Below are positions 26,635-37,000 of a stretch of DNA of 60,130 nt, in pieces. Each line of letters begins with the position of its first letter. Position 1 is the stretch's first letter. Location: positions 1 through 60,130 of the forward strand of contig CAZJYI010000060.1 in NCBI GenBank assembly GCA_964550025.1, given 5' to 3'. This DNA is from CAZJYI01 sp964550025 (lineage in GTDB: Bacteria > Verrucomicrobiota > Kiritimatiellia > UBA8416 > CAYOBW01). Below the pieces are notes generated by a model. That model did no database searches. It saw nothing but the letters and a program-made list of their open reading frames with translations, and was not told the origin of the DNA. Position numbers and translations under genes: made by a program.

Positions 26635-27815
26635 CGCCACTCGATATTCCCTTCCCGCGCGACCAGGTCAACCTGAACGCGCGCATGCTCGAACTCCCGC
26701 CGGAAAACCCAGCCATTGGGGTTGGGACGCGTATAGTCACCCGCGGGCTTGCCAAGCCGCCTTTTGAATTCGGGATAGTCCACGAGAGGGCCTTCCCGCA
26801 GACACCAACCCCAGCCGTACTGGAAGTACGAGTACGGCCGGGCGCCGATCAGAAACGCAGCCAGGTAGAAGGAGACCCGTTTCTTTGCGAGCGTCTCGTA
26901 GGCGGTGTCGGTCAGCCGGCGTCTTCTGCCTGCCCCGGTACGGTCTCGTGCCTCGACCTCGACCCCGATCCGCCACACGGAAATCTTGCCTGCCTCGGAG
27001 ATCCGCTCCATGGCCTCCCAGTCCTTCATGATGGCCTCCTTCGCCAACAGCGCGGGATCATAGTGCTCGAACATGAACGCATCGCCAATCTCAAACAGTG
27101 CGGGGATGTCGTGGGCGTTGTTCAGCAGCAGGATCTTGTCGCGGCCGATGGCGTGTTTCGCCAACCGCATCAACTCCGCCTGCGCAGCCGCCACTTCCTT
27201 CTTCTTCCGCGGCCGCAACCAGACGAAGCCGTGCATCTGGTCGACGAACAGCCCGTCAGCATCGGATTCCCGAACGCACTTGCCAACGGTGTCAGCCCAC
27301 CAGGTTCGGAAGCCGGGATTCAGCACGTCGAAGTAGTACACCTTCTCACGATGCGCCAGCTTGCCGGTTTTCGGGTCTCTGATGAGGAAGGACATGTGTT
27401 TCTCGTTGACCCGGCCATAGCGGAATACTCGTGAACGGGTTGCAAAGGGATAGGCGAACGCGGAGTTGAAATAGAAAAGGCATTTGGATTGGGGCCTGAG
27501 CGCCTTGAAGCGGGCGGCTTCGTGTTTGGTTGCCAGGTCAACGCCCCCGGCCGCCCTGCCGCCGTGGGCTTTTTCGATGCAGATGAAGTCGGACGTCTCG
27601 GCGATCTGTTTCACCTCCCCGTCCGTCAACAGGCGCTCGTAATCCATGAACATCTGGTAGACGGGGACCCTGTCCCAGGAGAAGGGCGGCAGATGCGACG
27701 GCGTGGCGGCCGTCGCCGGCGTCTTGCCCGCCCCCGCGGCATTGGGTTCCGGGGCGGCAGATGTCGCGACGGCCGTCAGCACAATCACGCCAAGAAGCAT
27801 TGCGTCTGGTTTCAT
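26631..27815 (-). CDS. Putative GHL15-like TIM-barrel glycosidase, secreted
   Basis: The ATG at 27815, preceded by GAGGAG at 9 nt, gives 394 residues with a signal peptide (MKPDAMLLGVIVLTAVATSA). The body has the look of hypothetical glycoside hydrolase family GHL15: LFYFNSAFAYPF, REKVYYFDVLNPGFRTWWADTV, DADGLFVDQMHGFVW (acidic residue on a barrel strand) and KILLLNNAHD. No enzyme of this family is characterised well enough to state a substrate. It is the first gene of the upstream leftward operon and overlaps the giant fusion gene by 4 nt, so the two are translationally coupled. Confidence 0.75.
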   Translation of the reverse strand: MKPDAMLLGVIVLTAVATSAAPEPNAAGAGKTPATAATPSHLPPFSWDRVPVYQMFMDYERLLTDGEVKQIAETSDFICIEKAHGGRAAGGVDLATKHEAARFKALRPQSKCLFYFNSAFAYPFATRSRVFRYGRVNEKHMSFLIRDPKTGKLAHREKVYYFDVLNPGFRTWWADTVGKCVRESDADGLFVDQMHGFVWLRPRKKKEVAAAQAELMRLAKHAIGRDKILLLNNAHDIPALFEIGDAFMFEHYDPALLAKEAIMKDWEAMERISEAGKISVWRIGVEVEARDRTGAGRRRRLTDTAYETLAKKRVSFYLAAFLIGARPYSYFQYGWGWCLREGPLVDYPEFKRRLGKPAGDYTRPNPNGWVFRREFEHARVQVDLVAREGNIEWR

Positions 27816-27873
27816 CTCTATTCGCTCCTCAGAATCACGCAGGAGAATCCCATCCCCGGGCACGGGCTGCAAG

Positions 27874-28064
27874 CACTTCCGCGCTGCAGCTATGACATGG
27901 CGGAAGAGGTCGTTGGTGCCGCCCGCTTCTCACGGTTCCGGCACATTCGCCTTCAGACGGCAACATGCCCGGGCGGGCGGCGACGCCGATGATTCCGACA
28001 ATGGTGACCGCTCCGTAACAGGGGCGTAACACTTCTGCCCTACTACTGAGACATGTCGGAAGAA
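27874..28064. promoter_or_regulatory. Two imperfect direct repeats in the divergent intergenic region
   Basis: Copies at 27874-27908 and 28030-28064 share cacttc-gc-ctgc/ctac, then gacatg, then cggaaga. The first contains the perfect 7-bp dyad cttccgc / gcggaag; the second keeps half of it. Both end in an ATG followed by [GT]CG GAA GA, so they may be duplicated leader sequences of a lost gene, or operator sites between the leftward glycosidase operon (start 27815) and the rightward pair (start 28086). I cannot tell which. Confidence 0.4.
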
Positions 28065-28085
28065 GACGAATGAGAGGAGAGGAAC

Positions 28086-28334
28086 ATGAGACCCAGAACC
28101 CTTGCAGCCCTCGCCGGAGTGACCCTCGTATTGGCAGCCATCCTTGCGGTTTCGGCATTCCTGCCACGGCAGGCAAATGCGGCGCCCGCTCCGGTCAGTG
28201 AACAATACAGGATCGTCTCCCTTCGTCCATACGGCGACGATGTGAAACGCATGGAGGAAGATCTCAACAAGCTCGCAGCCGACGGTTGGAGAGTCAGAAC
28301 GGGAATCGGCGCCGCCCTCGTTCTGGCGAAATGA
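28086..28334 (+). CDS. Small secreted DUF4177-like protein
   Basis: 82 residues with GAGAGGA upstream. Residues 1-32 are a signal peptide or single membrane anchor (LAALAGVTLVLAAILAVSAF, AxA-like NAA site). The rest, YRIVSLRP then MEEDLNKLAADGWRVRTG, has the DUF4177 pattern (strand, helix with LN-L---GW, strand). The family's biochemical role is unknown. The stop is 1 nt before the ATG of the next gene, so the two are cotranscribed; both seem to be envelope proteins. Confidence 0.65.
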   Translation: MRPRTLAALAGVTLVLAAILAVSAFLPRQANAAPAPVSEQYRIVSLRPYGDDVKRMEEDLNKLAADGWRVRTGIGAALVLAK

Positions 28335-28335
28335 C

Positions 28336-29034
28336 ATGTGGAAACACGGCATAGTCCTGGTGTTTGTGGCGGCTCTGGCGGGCGGCGTGGTCTTCTGGGT
28401 GAGAGGGAGAAGGAGCGAATCCGAACGTGCCGTGCCGGCCACGCCGCAGGTTCGTGCGCACGGATCGCCTCGAAAGCCTGCGCGGCCCGCGGTGCCCCGG
28501 CGAGCGGTGCCCGATACCGCCGGCAAGGTGTCCACGGATGCGGCTGAGGTCCCTGTCGGGACGTCAGCGCCTCAGCGCGCCGCCACGGCGGAACCCGGCG
28601 AGCTCGCCCCCTCCGCCGAGAGCGTTGCCGTGACAACCAACCGCGCAGCGGCTCTCCGCGAGACCTTCTCCCTGTTTCTGGAGGCGGGAAGCTCGGGCGA
28701 TGCGTCTGTTGCCGAGAGGATTTCGGTCCCCGGCAGTGCGGTCGCGAAGCAGATCGCGAAAGACCTGCCCGAGATCCTGCCGCTGGAACCCCTCGACATA
28801 CTGGGGATGGCCGCCAACAGCCAATCCGCATGGATGTTCACCACCGCCGTCGAGAGCGACCGCGGCAGGAAGGGCTTCCTCGCCATTACCCTCAGACGCC
28901 ACGAAACCGGTTGGCTCATCGACGACATTGACATGGAGACGCATGAAGGGGTTGTGAAGGAATGGCACCGCTTCCTGGAAATGCACCCCGATGCCGAAGC
29001 GCTCGTCGACCCCGAGCGCGCGGAAGGCGAGTAG
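28336..29034 (+). CDS. Membrane-anchored protein of unknown function
   Basis: 232 residues. One N-terminal transmembrane segment (HGIVLVFVAALAGGVVFWV) is followed by about 75 residues rich in Pro, Ala and Arg that look disordered, then a compact domain from about residue 105 (ALRETFSLFLEAGSSGD, IAKDLPEILPLEPLDILGMA, GFLAITLRRHETGWLIDDIDM). The last strands resemble an NTF2-like or DUF3828-type fold, but I do not recognise the family. It is coupled to the DUF4177-like gene and converges on the next leftward gene with only 4 nt between stops. Confidence 0.6.
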   Translation: MWKHGIVLVFVAALAGGVVFWVRGRRSESERAVPATPQVRAHGSPRKPARPAVPRRAVPDTAGKVSTDAAEVPVGTSAPQRAATAEPGELAPSAESVAVTTNRAAALRETFSLFLEAGSSGDASVAERISVPGSAVAKQIAKDLPEILPLEPLDILGMAANSQSAWMFTTAVESDRGRKGFLAITLRRHETGWLIDDIDMETHEGVVKEWHRFLEMHPDAEALVDPERAEGE

Positions 29035-29038
29035 CGGG

Positions 29039-32000
29039 TCAGGGTGCGCGAACCGCGGCCCGGTACCAAGACTGCGTTCCGCCGTCCGGATCCCGAATCG
29101 TCAGTGGGTTGCCCGACCCGCCGAATGTGCCCAGCGGTGTGCGCGGTGGGTCGGTCCGGATGTCCTGGCTGCGGTAGATCGTGTAAAGCCGCGCCTCTTC
29201 CGTCGGGATTGTGAGTGCCGTTCCGCTTCCCCCGCCGGGTTGCAGGTTCAGGATGGCGAACGGCGCGTTCGATACGGTCGGGCTGGAGCGCAGAATCCAC
29301 TCGTCGCGATTCTTGATCCTGTCGCCGTCGCCGTCGTCGCCGGGCGCCAGCCCCGTCGTGCTCCCCGAGTGCTGGAGCTCGTACCAGTTGGGGATGCCGT
29401 CGCCGTCGTCGTCCATCACCGAAATGTTCTCGGCCGCGATTCGCCGCACATTGTTGCTTGCCTCCGGGTCGAACCCCGCGGGTGTTACCGTGATGACGGT
29501 CTCGAACACCCCGGTCGACACGGGGGCTCTGACGAGTGTGCCGGTCGTAGCGGCCCCGAAACCTACGTTCTCAATGGTCAGGGTCGTGACACCGGTTTGA
29601 GGATCGTGTTGCCCGCAGTCGCTCGAAGCGAAGGCGTAGCCCCCGGTTGGCGTCTCGGTGACGAGCACCTCGACACTCGAGGCCAGGTGGGGGCCGCGGT
29701 TCGACACGACGATGGTGGTCGTGACGCTGTCCTTCCCGACGGCGGCCGGGTCGGGCGTGGCCAGAACGGCTTCGGGGGACACGTCGCTGATCAGAGGGCC
29801 GGGACCGGGCTCTTCCAGTTGCAGGGTGACGACGTTCCCTGACTTGGGGCCGGTAAGGATGAGCGTGCCGGCCGAGGACGGTACTTCCGTCCTGTCGTCG
29901 CTCCCGGGAACCCCCGGATGCCAGACGGTGACGTAGCCGTCCTTGTGGGCGCCTGCCGCCAGGGGCGTGTTCAGGGGAAGGCCCGTCACGACGATGGTCC
30001 CGTCGGCCGACGGGACCTGTTCCGTCCCCATGGGGAATCCCTCCGGCGTTGCGACGAAGACCTCGGTGCCCCGCACGGCACGCCCGTGACGGCGGGCCGT
30101 CACGTGGAACACCAGCACACCCGGCGCCTGCGGAAGCGTGACGTCCGGGATGGTGACTGTCTCGCCCGGAGGGGGCATGGTAAACGACTGCACGCTGCCG
30201 GGAGGATACGATGATGTCGCCGTCTCGACACCTCCCGTCCCGATCCAGGTGGGGGGGTATGTCCCCCTGCGTTCCGTGCGGAGGCGCAGAGCGCGACCAG
30301 CCCAGCCTGATAAGATGAATCCCCCGTCGTCATCCGTCATGTCCCAGTCCACTTCCAGGCCTGTTTCGTCCACGCCGTATACCTGAACACCGCTTACATC
30401 CAGGTTTCCCCGGATGCTCGATCGGCGGGGCAGGGTGATGTCGATGTGCGTCGTGCCGGGCGGGTTGGCGATAGTGACCGATCCCGTCACCGACAGATAC
30501 CGCTCAGCGATCATCCCGTGCTCCGGATAGGCGGTGAAGTCCCATTCGGAGCCGCCGTCCAGCCCGTTCATTGTGAAGGTCCCGTCAGGATTGACGTAAG
30601 CGTAGGCGCTGTTGCCCCCATACGGGTCGCCCGGTGTGTGTATCGACAGATAGCCGCCCATTGCGGGGACCGGGCCGGTGTCGGTCTCCAGCATGACCGT
30701 TCCATCGAGGGTCTGGCCCTGGTCCATGTCGATCACCACTGAGCCGCCTCCGGGCCCGACGTGGGTGGTCGTCGAGCGGCTCATCCACGACTCACCCATA
30801 TGGGGATCCTGGATGATCTCGATCGTGGCGGTCGAGTCGGGCGGAACGAAAGCGGTCGCCTGTCCCATCGCGTCCATCTCCCCCGAGTGGTACCGGACGC
30901 CGTCGACGTACACGTACAGCGTCGAATTCGGCGAGCCGCCCTGGACCGTCACGGATTGCTCGACGCCCGGGTACAGGTTGAGCGTGACTTCGCCGGCCTC
31001 GCCCGGTTGGAGATAGACGGGCGTTGCCCCCTGTGGCATGCGTGCCTTGTCCCCTGAAGGCGGCACGTTGTCGTAGTATCCGGGAAGTACGTTGGTGTGT
31101 GACGAGTGTGTGCGCCAGCCATCGAGGAAGGTGTAGCCGGGCAGCGTTCTGGGAGTGGCCTCACCGCCCGAATCGGAGTTGTCGTACGCGTAGCGTTCCC
31201 CTTCGGGGCTGTAGGCCGTGACGCGGATGTCGGGTACGGGCGTGCCCGTGTTGCCGTTGCGCACGTTGATTGTCAATTGCGGGTAGGGCTCCACCGTCAT
31301 GTCAAGCTCGTTGGTGCTGAGGCCCCCTCCGGGCCCCGTAATCAAGGGCACGGCATTGTCGGGAGGAGGATCACTCGACCTGAAAACCCAGGGGTCGTCA
31401 GCCGCCACCTCGTTGGTCGACCTGAAACGCCCCCCCCAATACTCGTACATGAAACCCGATGAGTAGGGTGGGGACGCAAAGGGGTAGCTTTCGCCCGGCT
31501 TGATCTTGGTGATCGTGGCTTCGCCGTTGGCGTCCGTCTTCTCTTCCGTGCTGACCGTGTTCCCCCAGGCATCTCTCATGCTGACTTCGGCGTCCTCGAC
31601 CGGCGTCAGGTTCGTGGTCGTGACTGTCACCGGGAGGAGTTCGGCATCGCGCAGTGAGAAGGTCGTGTTCGTGTGGGTTCCAATGCCGGTCTCGATCGCC
31701 TCGGCACCCTCGGGGATATCGGACCCTGACGGCGGCCCGTAGTACTCCACGCCGGGATGGTGCTGGTCATAGACGTTCGTCGAGGTATACGTGTAAGGGT
31801 AGAAGCTGCCGGGCCAGAGTTTGTCCATCCTGGCGTTTCCGTCGGTGTCGCTCTGCACGCGCGGCCCGTCCACGCGCATGCCCCCCGAGTCCGTGTAGAA
31901 CACGCCCATTTCAGCGCCGCCACTGGCCGTGCCGCTCTGGTTCTCGATCTTGCCCTCGATGACCCCGCCCTTGGGCAGCCGGATCTGCGCGTAGTTGGTG

Positions 32001-32467
32001 TGCAGGTACGGTCCGCCGAAGCCCTCGAGACCGGACGGCGGATTGTACCAGTCCGTTTCGCCCCCCAGTTTGCGCGGGATGAACCACACCTCGTTCGTCG
32101 AGCGGGGCGTCCACCACCGGTCGATGGCATTGTTGGTCGAGCTGTTCCACGCGTCGGTGTATATCCAGTGCTGGAAGTTGGTCCAATGGACCCGGTTCGT
32201 ATGAGTAGGAAACTCGAAGCGGCCCTCGTCATCCGTCCTCGTCGAGCGCCGGTTGATCCTATTGGTGTTGGGCCAGTCTTTCCACACGTCCCAGACGATC
32301 ACGTTGGTGCCCATGTAGTAGTTGGTGTGGATCGGGTCCCACACGATGTCGACTCTGCCCGATATCACCCCGTCCTGCGCGCGAGCGGCGCGTCCCGCCA
32401 AGGATGTGCACGCCATAAGAAGCGCAAGTCGACCGACTCTTTGCAGCAGATGTACAGTGGATCTCAT
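29039..32467 (-). CDS. Large secreted carboxypeptidase-regulatory-like repeat protein
   Basis: The ATG at 32467 (GAGGAGGGAG upstream) gives 1142 residues with a signal peptide ending near ARAQDG. Repeated beta modules have the CarboxypepD_reg/SdrD-B look (GVISGRVDIVWD, KGGVIEGKIENQSG, LTINVRNGNTGTPVPDIRV, VTLNLYPGVEQSVTV, SIRGNLDVSG). A DUF11-like domain sits near residues 930-1030 (TTTIVVSNRGPHLASSVEV, ASNNVRR). The C-terminus has DDDGDGIPNWYELQ and DDGDGDRIKNRDEW calcium-type motifs and a final strand-rich segment ending in SWYRAAV. It is likely a surface or extracellular structural protein; no catalytic motif is visible. Confidence 0.75.
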   Translation of the reverse strand: MRSTVHLLQRVGRLALLMACTSLAGRAARAQDGVISGRVDIVWDPIHTNYYMGTNVIVWDVWKDWPNTNRINRRSTRTDDEGRFEFPTHTNRVHWTNFQHWIYTDAWNSSTNNAIDRWWTPRSTNEVWFIPRKLGGETDWYNPPSGLEGFGGPYLHTNYAQIRLPKGGVIEGKIENQSGTASGGAEMGVFYTDSGGMRVDGPRVQSDTDGNARMDKLWPGSFYPYTYTSTNVYDQHHPGVEYYGPPSGSDIPEGAEAIETGIGTHTNTTFSLRDAELLPVTVTTTNLTPVEDAEVSMRDAWGNTVSTEEKTDANGEATITKIKPGESYPFASPPYSSGFMYEYWGGRFRSTNEVAADDPWVFRSSDPPPDNAVPLITGPGGGLSTNELDMTVEPYPQLTINVRNGNTGTPVPDIRVTAYSPEGERYAYDNSDSGGEATPRTLPGYTFLDGWRTHSSHTNVLPGYYDNVPPSGDKARMPQGATPVYLQPGEAGEVTLNLYPGVEQSVTVQGGSPNSTLYVYVDGVRYHSGEMDAMGQATAFVPPDSTATIEIIQDPHMGESWMSRSTTTHVGPGGGSVVIDMDQGQTLDGTVMLETDTGPVPAMGGYLSIHTPGDPYGGNSAYAYVNPDGTFTMNGLDGGSEWDFTAYPEHGMIAERYLSVTGSVTIANPPGTTHIDITLPRRSSIRGNLDVSGVQVYGVDETGLEVDWDMTDDDGGFILSGWAGRALRLRTERRGTYPPTWIGTGGVETATSSYPPGSVQSFTMPPPGETVTIPDVTLPQAPGVLVFHVTARRHGRAVRGTEVFVATPEGFPMGTEQVPSADGTIVVTGLPLNTPLAAGAHKDGYVTVWHPGVPGSDDRTEVPSSAGTLILTGPKSGNVVTLQLEEPGPGPLISDVSPEAVLATPDPAAVGKDSVTTTIVVSNRGPHLASSVEVLVTETPTGGYAFASSDCGQHDPQTGVTTLTIENVGFGAATTGTLVRAPVSTGVFETVITVTPAGFDPEASNNVRRIAAENISVMDDDGDGIPNWYELQHSGSTTGLAPGDDGDGDRIKNRDEWILRSSPTVSNAPFAILNLQPGGGSGTALTIPTEEARLYTIYRSQDIRTDPPRTPLGTFGGSGNPLTIRDPDGGTQSWYRAAVRAP

Positions 32468-32584
32468 CGCGACTCCCTCCTCGTTTGCAGGTGGCGGGCC
32501 CCAGGCTGCGCCCGTGGTCCAATGGCAGGAAGTATAGTCCACGGCGACGCAGAGTGCAACGATGTCGGCGATTCGCCGGGGCCG

Positions 32585-33802
32585 TTAATGCGTGATGTTG
32601 ACGCGGAGTTTGATGTAGTTGCGCAGGGCGGGGTAGGCCGTGCGGGCGAAGTAGACATCGTCACTGTCCACAATGACGGTCGTGCCCGTCATGGACCACG
32701 ACGCGAGGTCCGGCGACCAGGGGGCATCGAGCGAGACACCGTCCGCGGTCGGGTCCAGCGTCGCGCGCACCCACAGGTAGTTGTTGGACACGGTGGTTTC
32801 GACAGTGGAGACGGCATTGCTCAGGGTCGGATTGGTCCCGAACGCATACTCGCCGCCGTTGAGGACTCCGTCGCCGTCCGGGTCCGCCGAGGGACGGGCG
32901 TCCTGGGGAGATAGCGGGTAGCCGGACGCCCAGCTTGCGTAGCGGGACATGCCGGATTGAAAGGTCAGGGTGGGACGCTTCGGGTCGTTCTCGCCGGGGT
33001 ACGGATCGAAAGGGTCGTGGCTGCCCAGGTCTCCCGCGTCGCTGCTGTAGAACCGGACGAGATTCTCGTAAGAGGGGCTCTCTGCGCGCGTGCGGAGCAG
33101 CAATCCGTAGTTGCTGCGTGAATCATTCAACCAACGCTGGATCAGGTGCTGCGGTATCGAACATTCGACCTTTGTAACGCCCGAAGTGATGGCCTCGGGC
33201 GGCGGTATCATAAGGGTGCCGACCTTTTCGACACCATACCCCAGGCCGGGAGAACCGAGGCCGGGTCCGCCTGTCCACGGGGTGCTCATGGAAGACGAAT
33301 GGCCCCGCCATGTGCAGACATAGGGCCGCCATGTGCCGTCCGCGGCACCCACCGCGTACACGTCCACGGCTCCCCACGCGGCGGGGATATTCACGTGCTC
33401 GTACACGGTGAGCTCGAGTGTTCCGGGTCCTTTCACGACGTGGTTGTGGGGGACGAAGCCGGTGAAGCGGATGAGCGAACGATAGCGAAGCCACTGGTGA
33501 CCGCTACCGGAGGCCCAGCGAATACCGGTGCCGAGGACATCCGATCCCCCGTGGTTGTTGCCATCATACGGGGACAGGTCGCCCCTGATGAACGTGTCCT
33601 CGACGTCACCGGTGTACTCGTGGTGCATGTAGTTCATGTGCCGCCACACGACGGTGTCGGCGAGAACCGATGTCGTGCCGGGCAGGACCAGTGCCGACAG
33701 CAGAAACCACAGCGCGTTTGCGTATCCGTGACGAATGGGAAACCGCTTCCGGGATGGCGTGGGCACAGGCCCGTCTGGACTGGCCTGAAGAAGCGCTTTC
33801 AT
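32585..33802 (-). CDS. Secreted DNRLRE-domain protein
   Basis: 405 residues from the ATG at 33802; no good ribosome site, so the start is uncertain, but the hydrophobic leader ANALWFLLSALVLPGTTSVLA supports it. The middle (VEDTFIRGDLSPYDGNNHGG, YRSLIRFTGF, LELTVYEH, VDVYAVGAADGTWRP, SNYGLLLRTRAESPSYENLVRFYSSDAG) is a DNRLRE domain, a beta-sandwich common in secreted proteins. A DPDGDGVLNGGEYAFGTNP motif and a C-terminal strand-rich tail follow, like those of its two neighbours. No enzyme signature is visible; binding or structural roles are possible. Confidence 0.75.
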   Translation of the reverse strand: MKALLQASPDGPVPTPSRKRFPIRHGYANALWFLLSALVLPGTTSVLADTVVWRHMNYMHHEYTGDVEDTFIRGDLSPYDGNNHGGSDVLGTGIRWASGSGHQWLRYRSLIRFTGFVPHNHVVKGPGTLELTVYEHVNIPAAWGAVDVYAVGAADGTWRPYVCTWRGHSSSMSTPWTGGPGLGSPGLGYGVEKVGTLMIPPPEAITSGVTKVECSIPQHLIQRWLNDSRSNYGLLLRTRAESPSYENLVRFYSSDAGDLGSHDPFDPYPGENDPKRPTLTFQSGMSRYASWASGYPLSPQDARPSADPDGDGVLNGGEYAFGTNPTLSNAVSTVETTVSNNYLWVRATLDPTADGVSLDAPWSPDLASWSMTGTTVIVDSDDVYFARTAYPALRNYIKLRVNITH

Positions 33803-33940
33803 GGGCAAAATGGTAACGGAAGGGGTTTGAGGCGTCAACACAAACGAACAGACGCACTAACGAACAGACGCACCGTCCTGATCGCGAGATAGGCGTGTCT
33901 CGCATTGGATAGCGGGCAGCCCCTGACCCGATCCAGGGGG

Positions 33941-34048
33941 TCGGAACGCTTGGCGCGTTCCGCTCTACAGGGGCGTCAAGAAGAGTAGCGGAAGTCGCCA
34001 AGACTTCCGACCGTGCAGGCGCGATCGGAACGCTTGCCCGTTCCGCTC
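33941..34048. repeat. Three REP-like hairpin units (CGGAA...TTCCG family)
   Basis: Units at 33941-33964, 33985-34011 and 34023-34048 are each near-palindromic, of the form tcGGAACGC-ttgg-GCGTTCCgc or GCGGAAGTC-gcca-AGACTTCCG. They sit just downstream of the FAD oxidoreductase stop (34056). The same family recurs as three units at 48235-48342. The stretch 33842-33900 also carries a 15-bp direct repeat (aacgaacagacgcac, twice). Confidence 0.75.
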
Positions 34049-34055
34049 CCGGGCC

Positions 34056-37000
34056 CTACCGCACGCTGATCCGGTAGAAGCGGTAGGCGCGATTGACGGG
34101 GGCTGTGTAGACGTTCAGAGGCGGGGTCGCCTTGATGTCGGTGTCGATCGGCACGAACGGTACGTGCAGGTTTGTGGTCGCGCTGATGGCGTAAAAGCGA
34201 TTCGAGGCGCTGGGCCAGCGGAGCACGAGGTCGTCGCCCGTGCCGACCCCGAGCAGGTCCCGCACCGTGAGCACGGAGGACGGGTCCGTCGGATCGGTGC
34301 CGCAGCGATACTCCGCGTAGTTGTTGCGGCCGTCGCCGTCGCTGTCCACGCCCGCCTCCGCCGCTACCTCGTCCAGGAAATACCACCGCTCCCACCAGTT
34401 GGGGAGGCCGTCGTTGTCGCGGTCGCCAAGGTCATATCCGCTTAGCAGGAAACGCACGGCATCGGCCATGACGTACTCGTCGGTTCCGTCGTTGCGGATG
34501 ACCACCGAGACCACGTCCCCGGACGAGAAGGCATTGGTGGCGATCGTGTTCCAGCGCGCACCGTTTGCCTTCTGGTTGACGGTGACAGTTCGGCTGCCCG
34601 GCACGAAATAGGACACCGAGAGCTTCGGGCGCCAGGTGGGGTTGGTTGAGGTCGGAGACGCGAAGCGGTATAGCTTCCGTTGCGGGTAGCTGCTTTCGAT
34701 GGTCGGGGTGCGGACGATGATGCCGATGTGCCCGTCGGTCAGCGCGTTGGTGACGGCCGCTACGAACGCCGGCGTGGTGTCGAACACGATGCTTTGACCC
34801 GCAACAATGGCGTCGGGATAGGGCTGCCCCTTGTAGATTGCCAGCGGCTCGGCGTCGAACGTTCCGCCGGACTGCGACCAGGCGATGCCGTCCTCGCGTT
34901 CGTTCCACGTGGCGTTCGTGGGGGAGAATGTCTCCGTCAGCCGGTAGATGCGGATGCCGTCATCGCCGATCGTTCCTCCTCCCGATCCGGGATCTCTCAG
35001 CTCGGCCGTAACGGCGAGTGACACCCCGAAGACGACTGCATTGGAGGGAATCGTCGAGAGATCGAAGTCCAACAGCCCCCGGAAGTAGTCGTTCGGCTCG
35101 TTTCTGCCAACCCATATCTCATTCGTGTGGAGGACGACATCCGGTTCCGTGACGCTGATGTAGGACGCAACGGCGCCGGCCTGAACCGCGGGTGAGATGA
35201 TGACCGGGACGTTGGTTGCCCGGTTGTCGCCTGCCGGCCACCACATCGCGATTTCGTAGTCGCCGTCCATGTCAATCCCGGTCGTGTAGGTGGCGTGCTT
35301 CTCGCCCTTCGCGCTGTTCCCGTCGTGGCGGTAGTTGCTGCCGTATCGCTGGCCGGAGCTCGTGCTCAGCGTCCAGTGGCCGGCAAAGGTCACACCGCTG
35401 TTGGTGTCCGTGTTGTCCAGGATGACGCCACCGGGGGTTGGCCGCTCGGGCCATACACCGCCGATCAGCGCCTGCAGTTCGACCGTGCGGTCGGCGCTGC
35501 GGTAGATGTCGCGCGGCTCAATCGCGTACTTCTTGCAGAGCGACGCCGCGTAGCCGCAGGCCACCCCCATCTGGCCGCCAGTGTTCATCACGCGCGGGCT
35601 GCCCAGCCCGACATGCGTACAGCTAAAACAGCGCCCGGCCATCATCAGGTTGGGCACGTCGCGCGAGTACAGGCTGCGAAACGGGATGAAGTACTCGCCA
35701 ATGTCAAAGAAGGCGGCGTAGGTGTAGAAGAGCGGGCTGTTTCTCGGATAGTGCAGATCAATGTCCCGTGCCTCCGACGCCACGGCATCTTCGAAGAAGA
35801 CGCTGTTGCGCACATCGTTCTCGGTCAGAATGTGGTCGCCCACGATTCGTCGCGATTCGCGCTTGCCGGCCACGTACGCCATCCAGTACAGGTCGCGATT
35901 GGCATGCGTCGCTTTCTGTTTGGCATTGTAGAAACTGCCGTAGATGGCACGGAAGAGATGGTCGCGGATGTGTTCGGCGTCATCGATCGTGTTGAGCAGG
36001 AGGCCGTACTCCCAGTACCAGTCGCCCTTGATGGCCGAATGGCTGCCGGCCACGTCCATGGCCCACGGGACTTCCGGAAATGTATACGGCGAGCCCGTGT
36101 CATACGACTCCCACCACACCGTGTTGCCCATCGTCAGCGTGCTGGCCTCTTCGGGCGCAATCGATTCGTTGAACTCGCTGCGGGCCTCGCTGCCCATGCG
36201 CCAGCTCGCACCCGCCCAGTGCCCGATCCAGCCGTCGCCCGTGCAGTCGACGAAGATGGGCGCTTCAACGCGCATGCGCTCACCCGTTCGATTGTGGCGC
36301 GCATCCACGGCCGCGATGCGCCGGTCCGCGTTCGTCACGACGCCGTATGCCCGCCACGGCATGATCAGCGTGATGTTGGTCTCGGCCCGGACGACGTCCA
36401 GGCGGTTGGAATCGTACCCGATAAAGGTGTCGAGCCCGCTTGTGCCCCTGCTCTGCAGGCTGGAGACGATGTTGTTGCGGTCCGAAGCCTGCTTGCCCAG
36501 CGTGTGCACGCGCACGTCCTGGCTGGCGTTTCCTCCCAGCACCGGGCGGTCCTGGATCAGCGCCACCGACGCCCCGCCGCGTGAGGCCGCGATGATGGCC
36601 GCTGTGCCCGCGATGCCGCCCCCTACGACGACGCAGTCGTAGGACTGGGTGGTCGGCGGATCTACCGTTTCGCCCAGTACCACGCGCCGCCACTCCCGGA
36701 GCGCCCCGAAGTCGTTCGGCGGCACGGCGTTCGTGTCGCCCAGGAAGGCCAGGGCATCGCAGCGCCCTTCGAAACCGGTGAGATCGTGGAGCGTGATGCC
36801 GGCGGTTGACCCCGTGATGGACACAACGCCGCCGTCCTGCCAGTGCCATTCCCCCAGCTCGGTCCCGAAGTCGATGCCCAGATCGCTTCCCCCAACCAAT
36901 ACGCGGAACCGGCCGGGATCTTCCTCGTGCTCCGGCACCCAGTCGCGCGTCCGGACCCAAACGCGATACATGCCCGTCGTCGGGAACGTCACGTCCGTCT

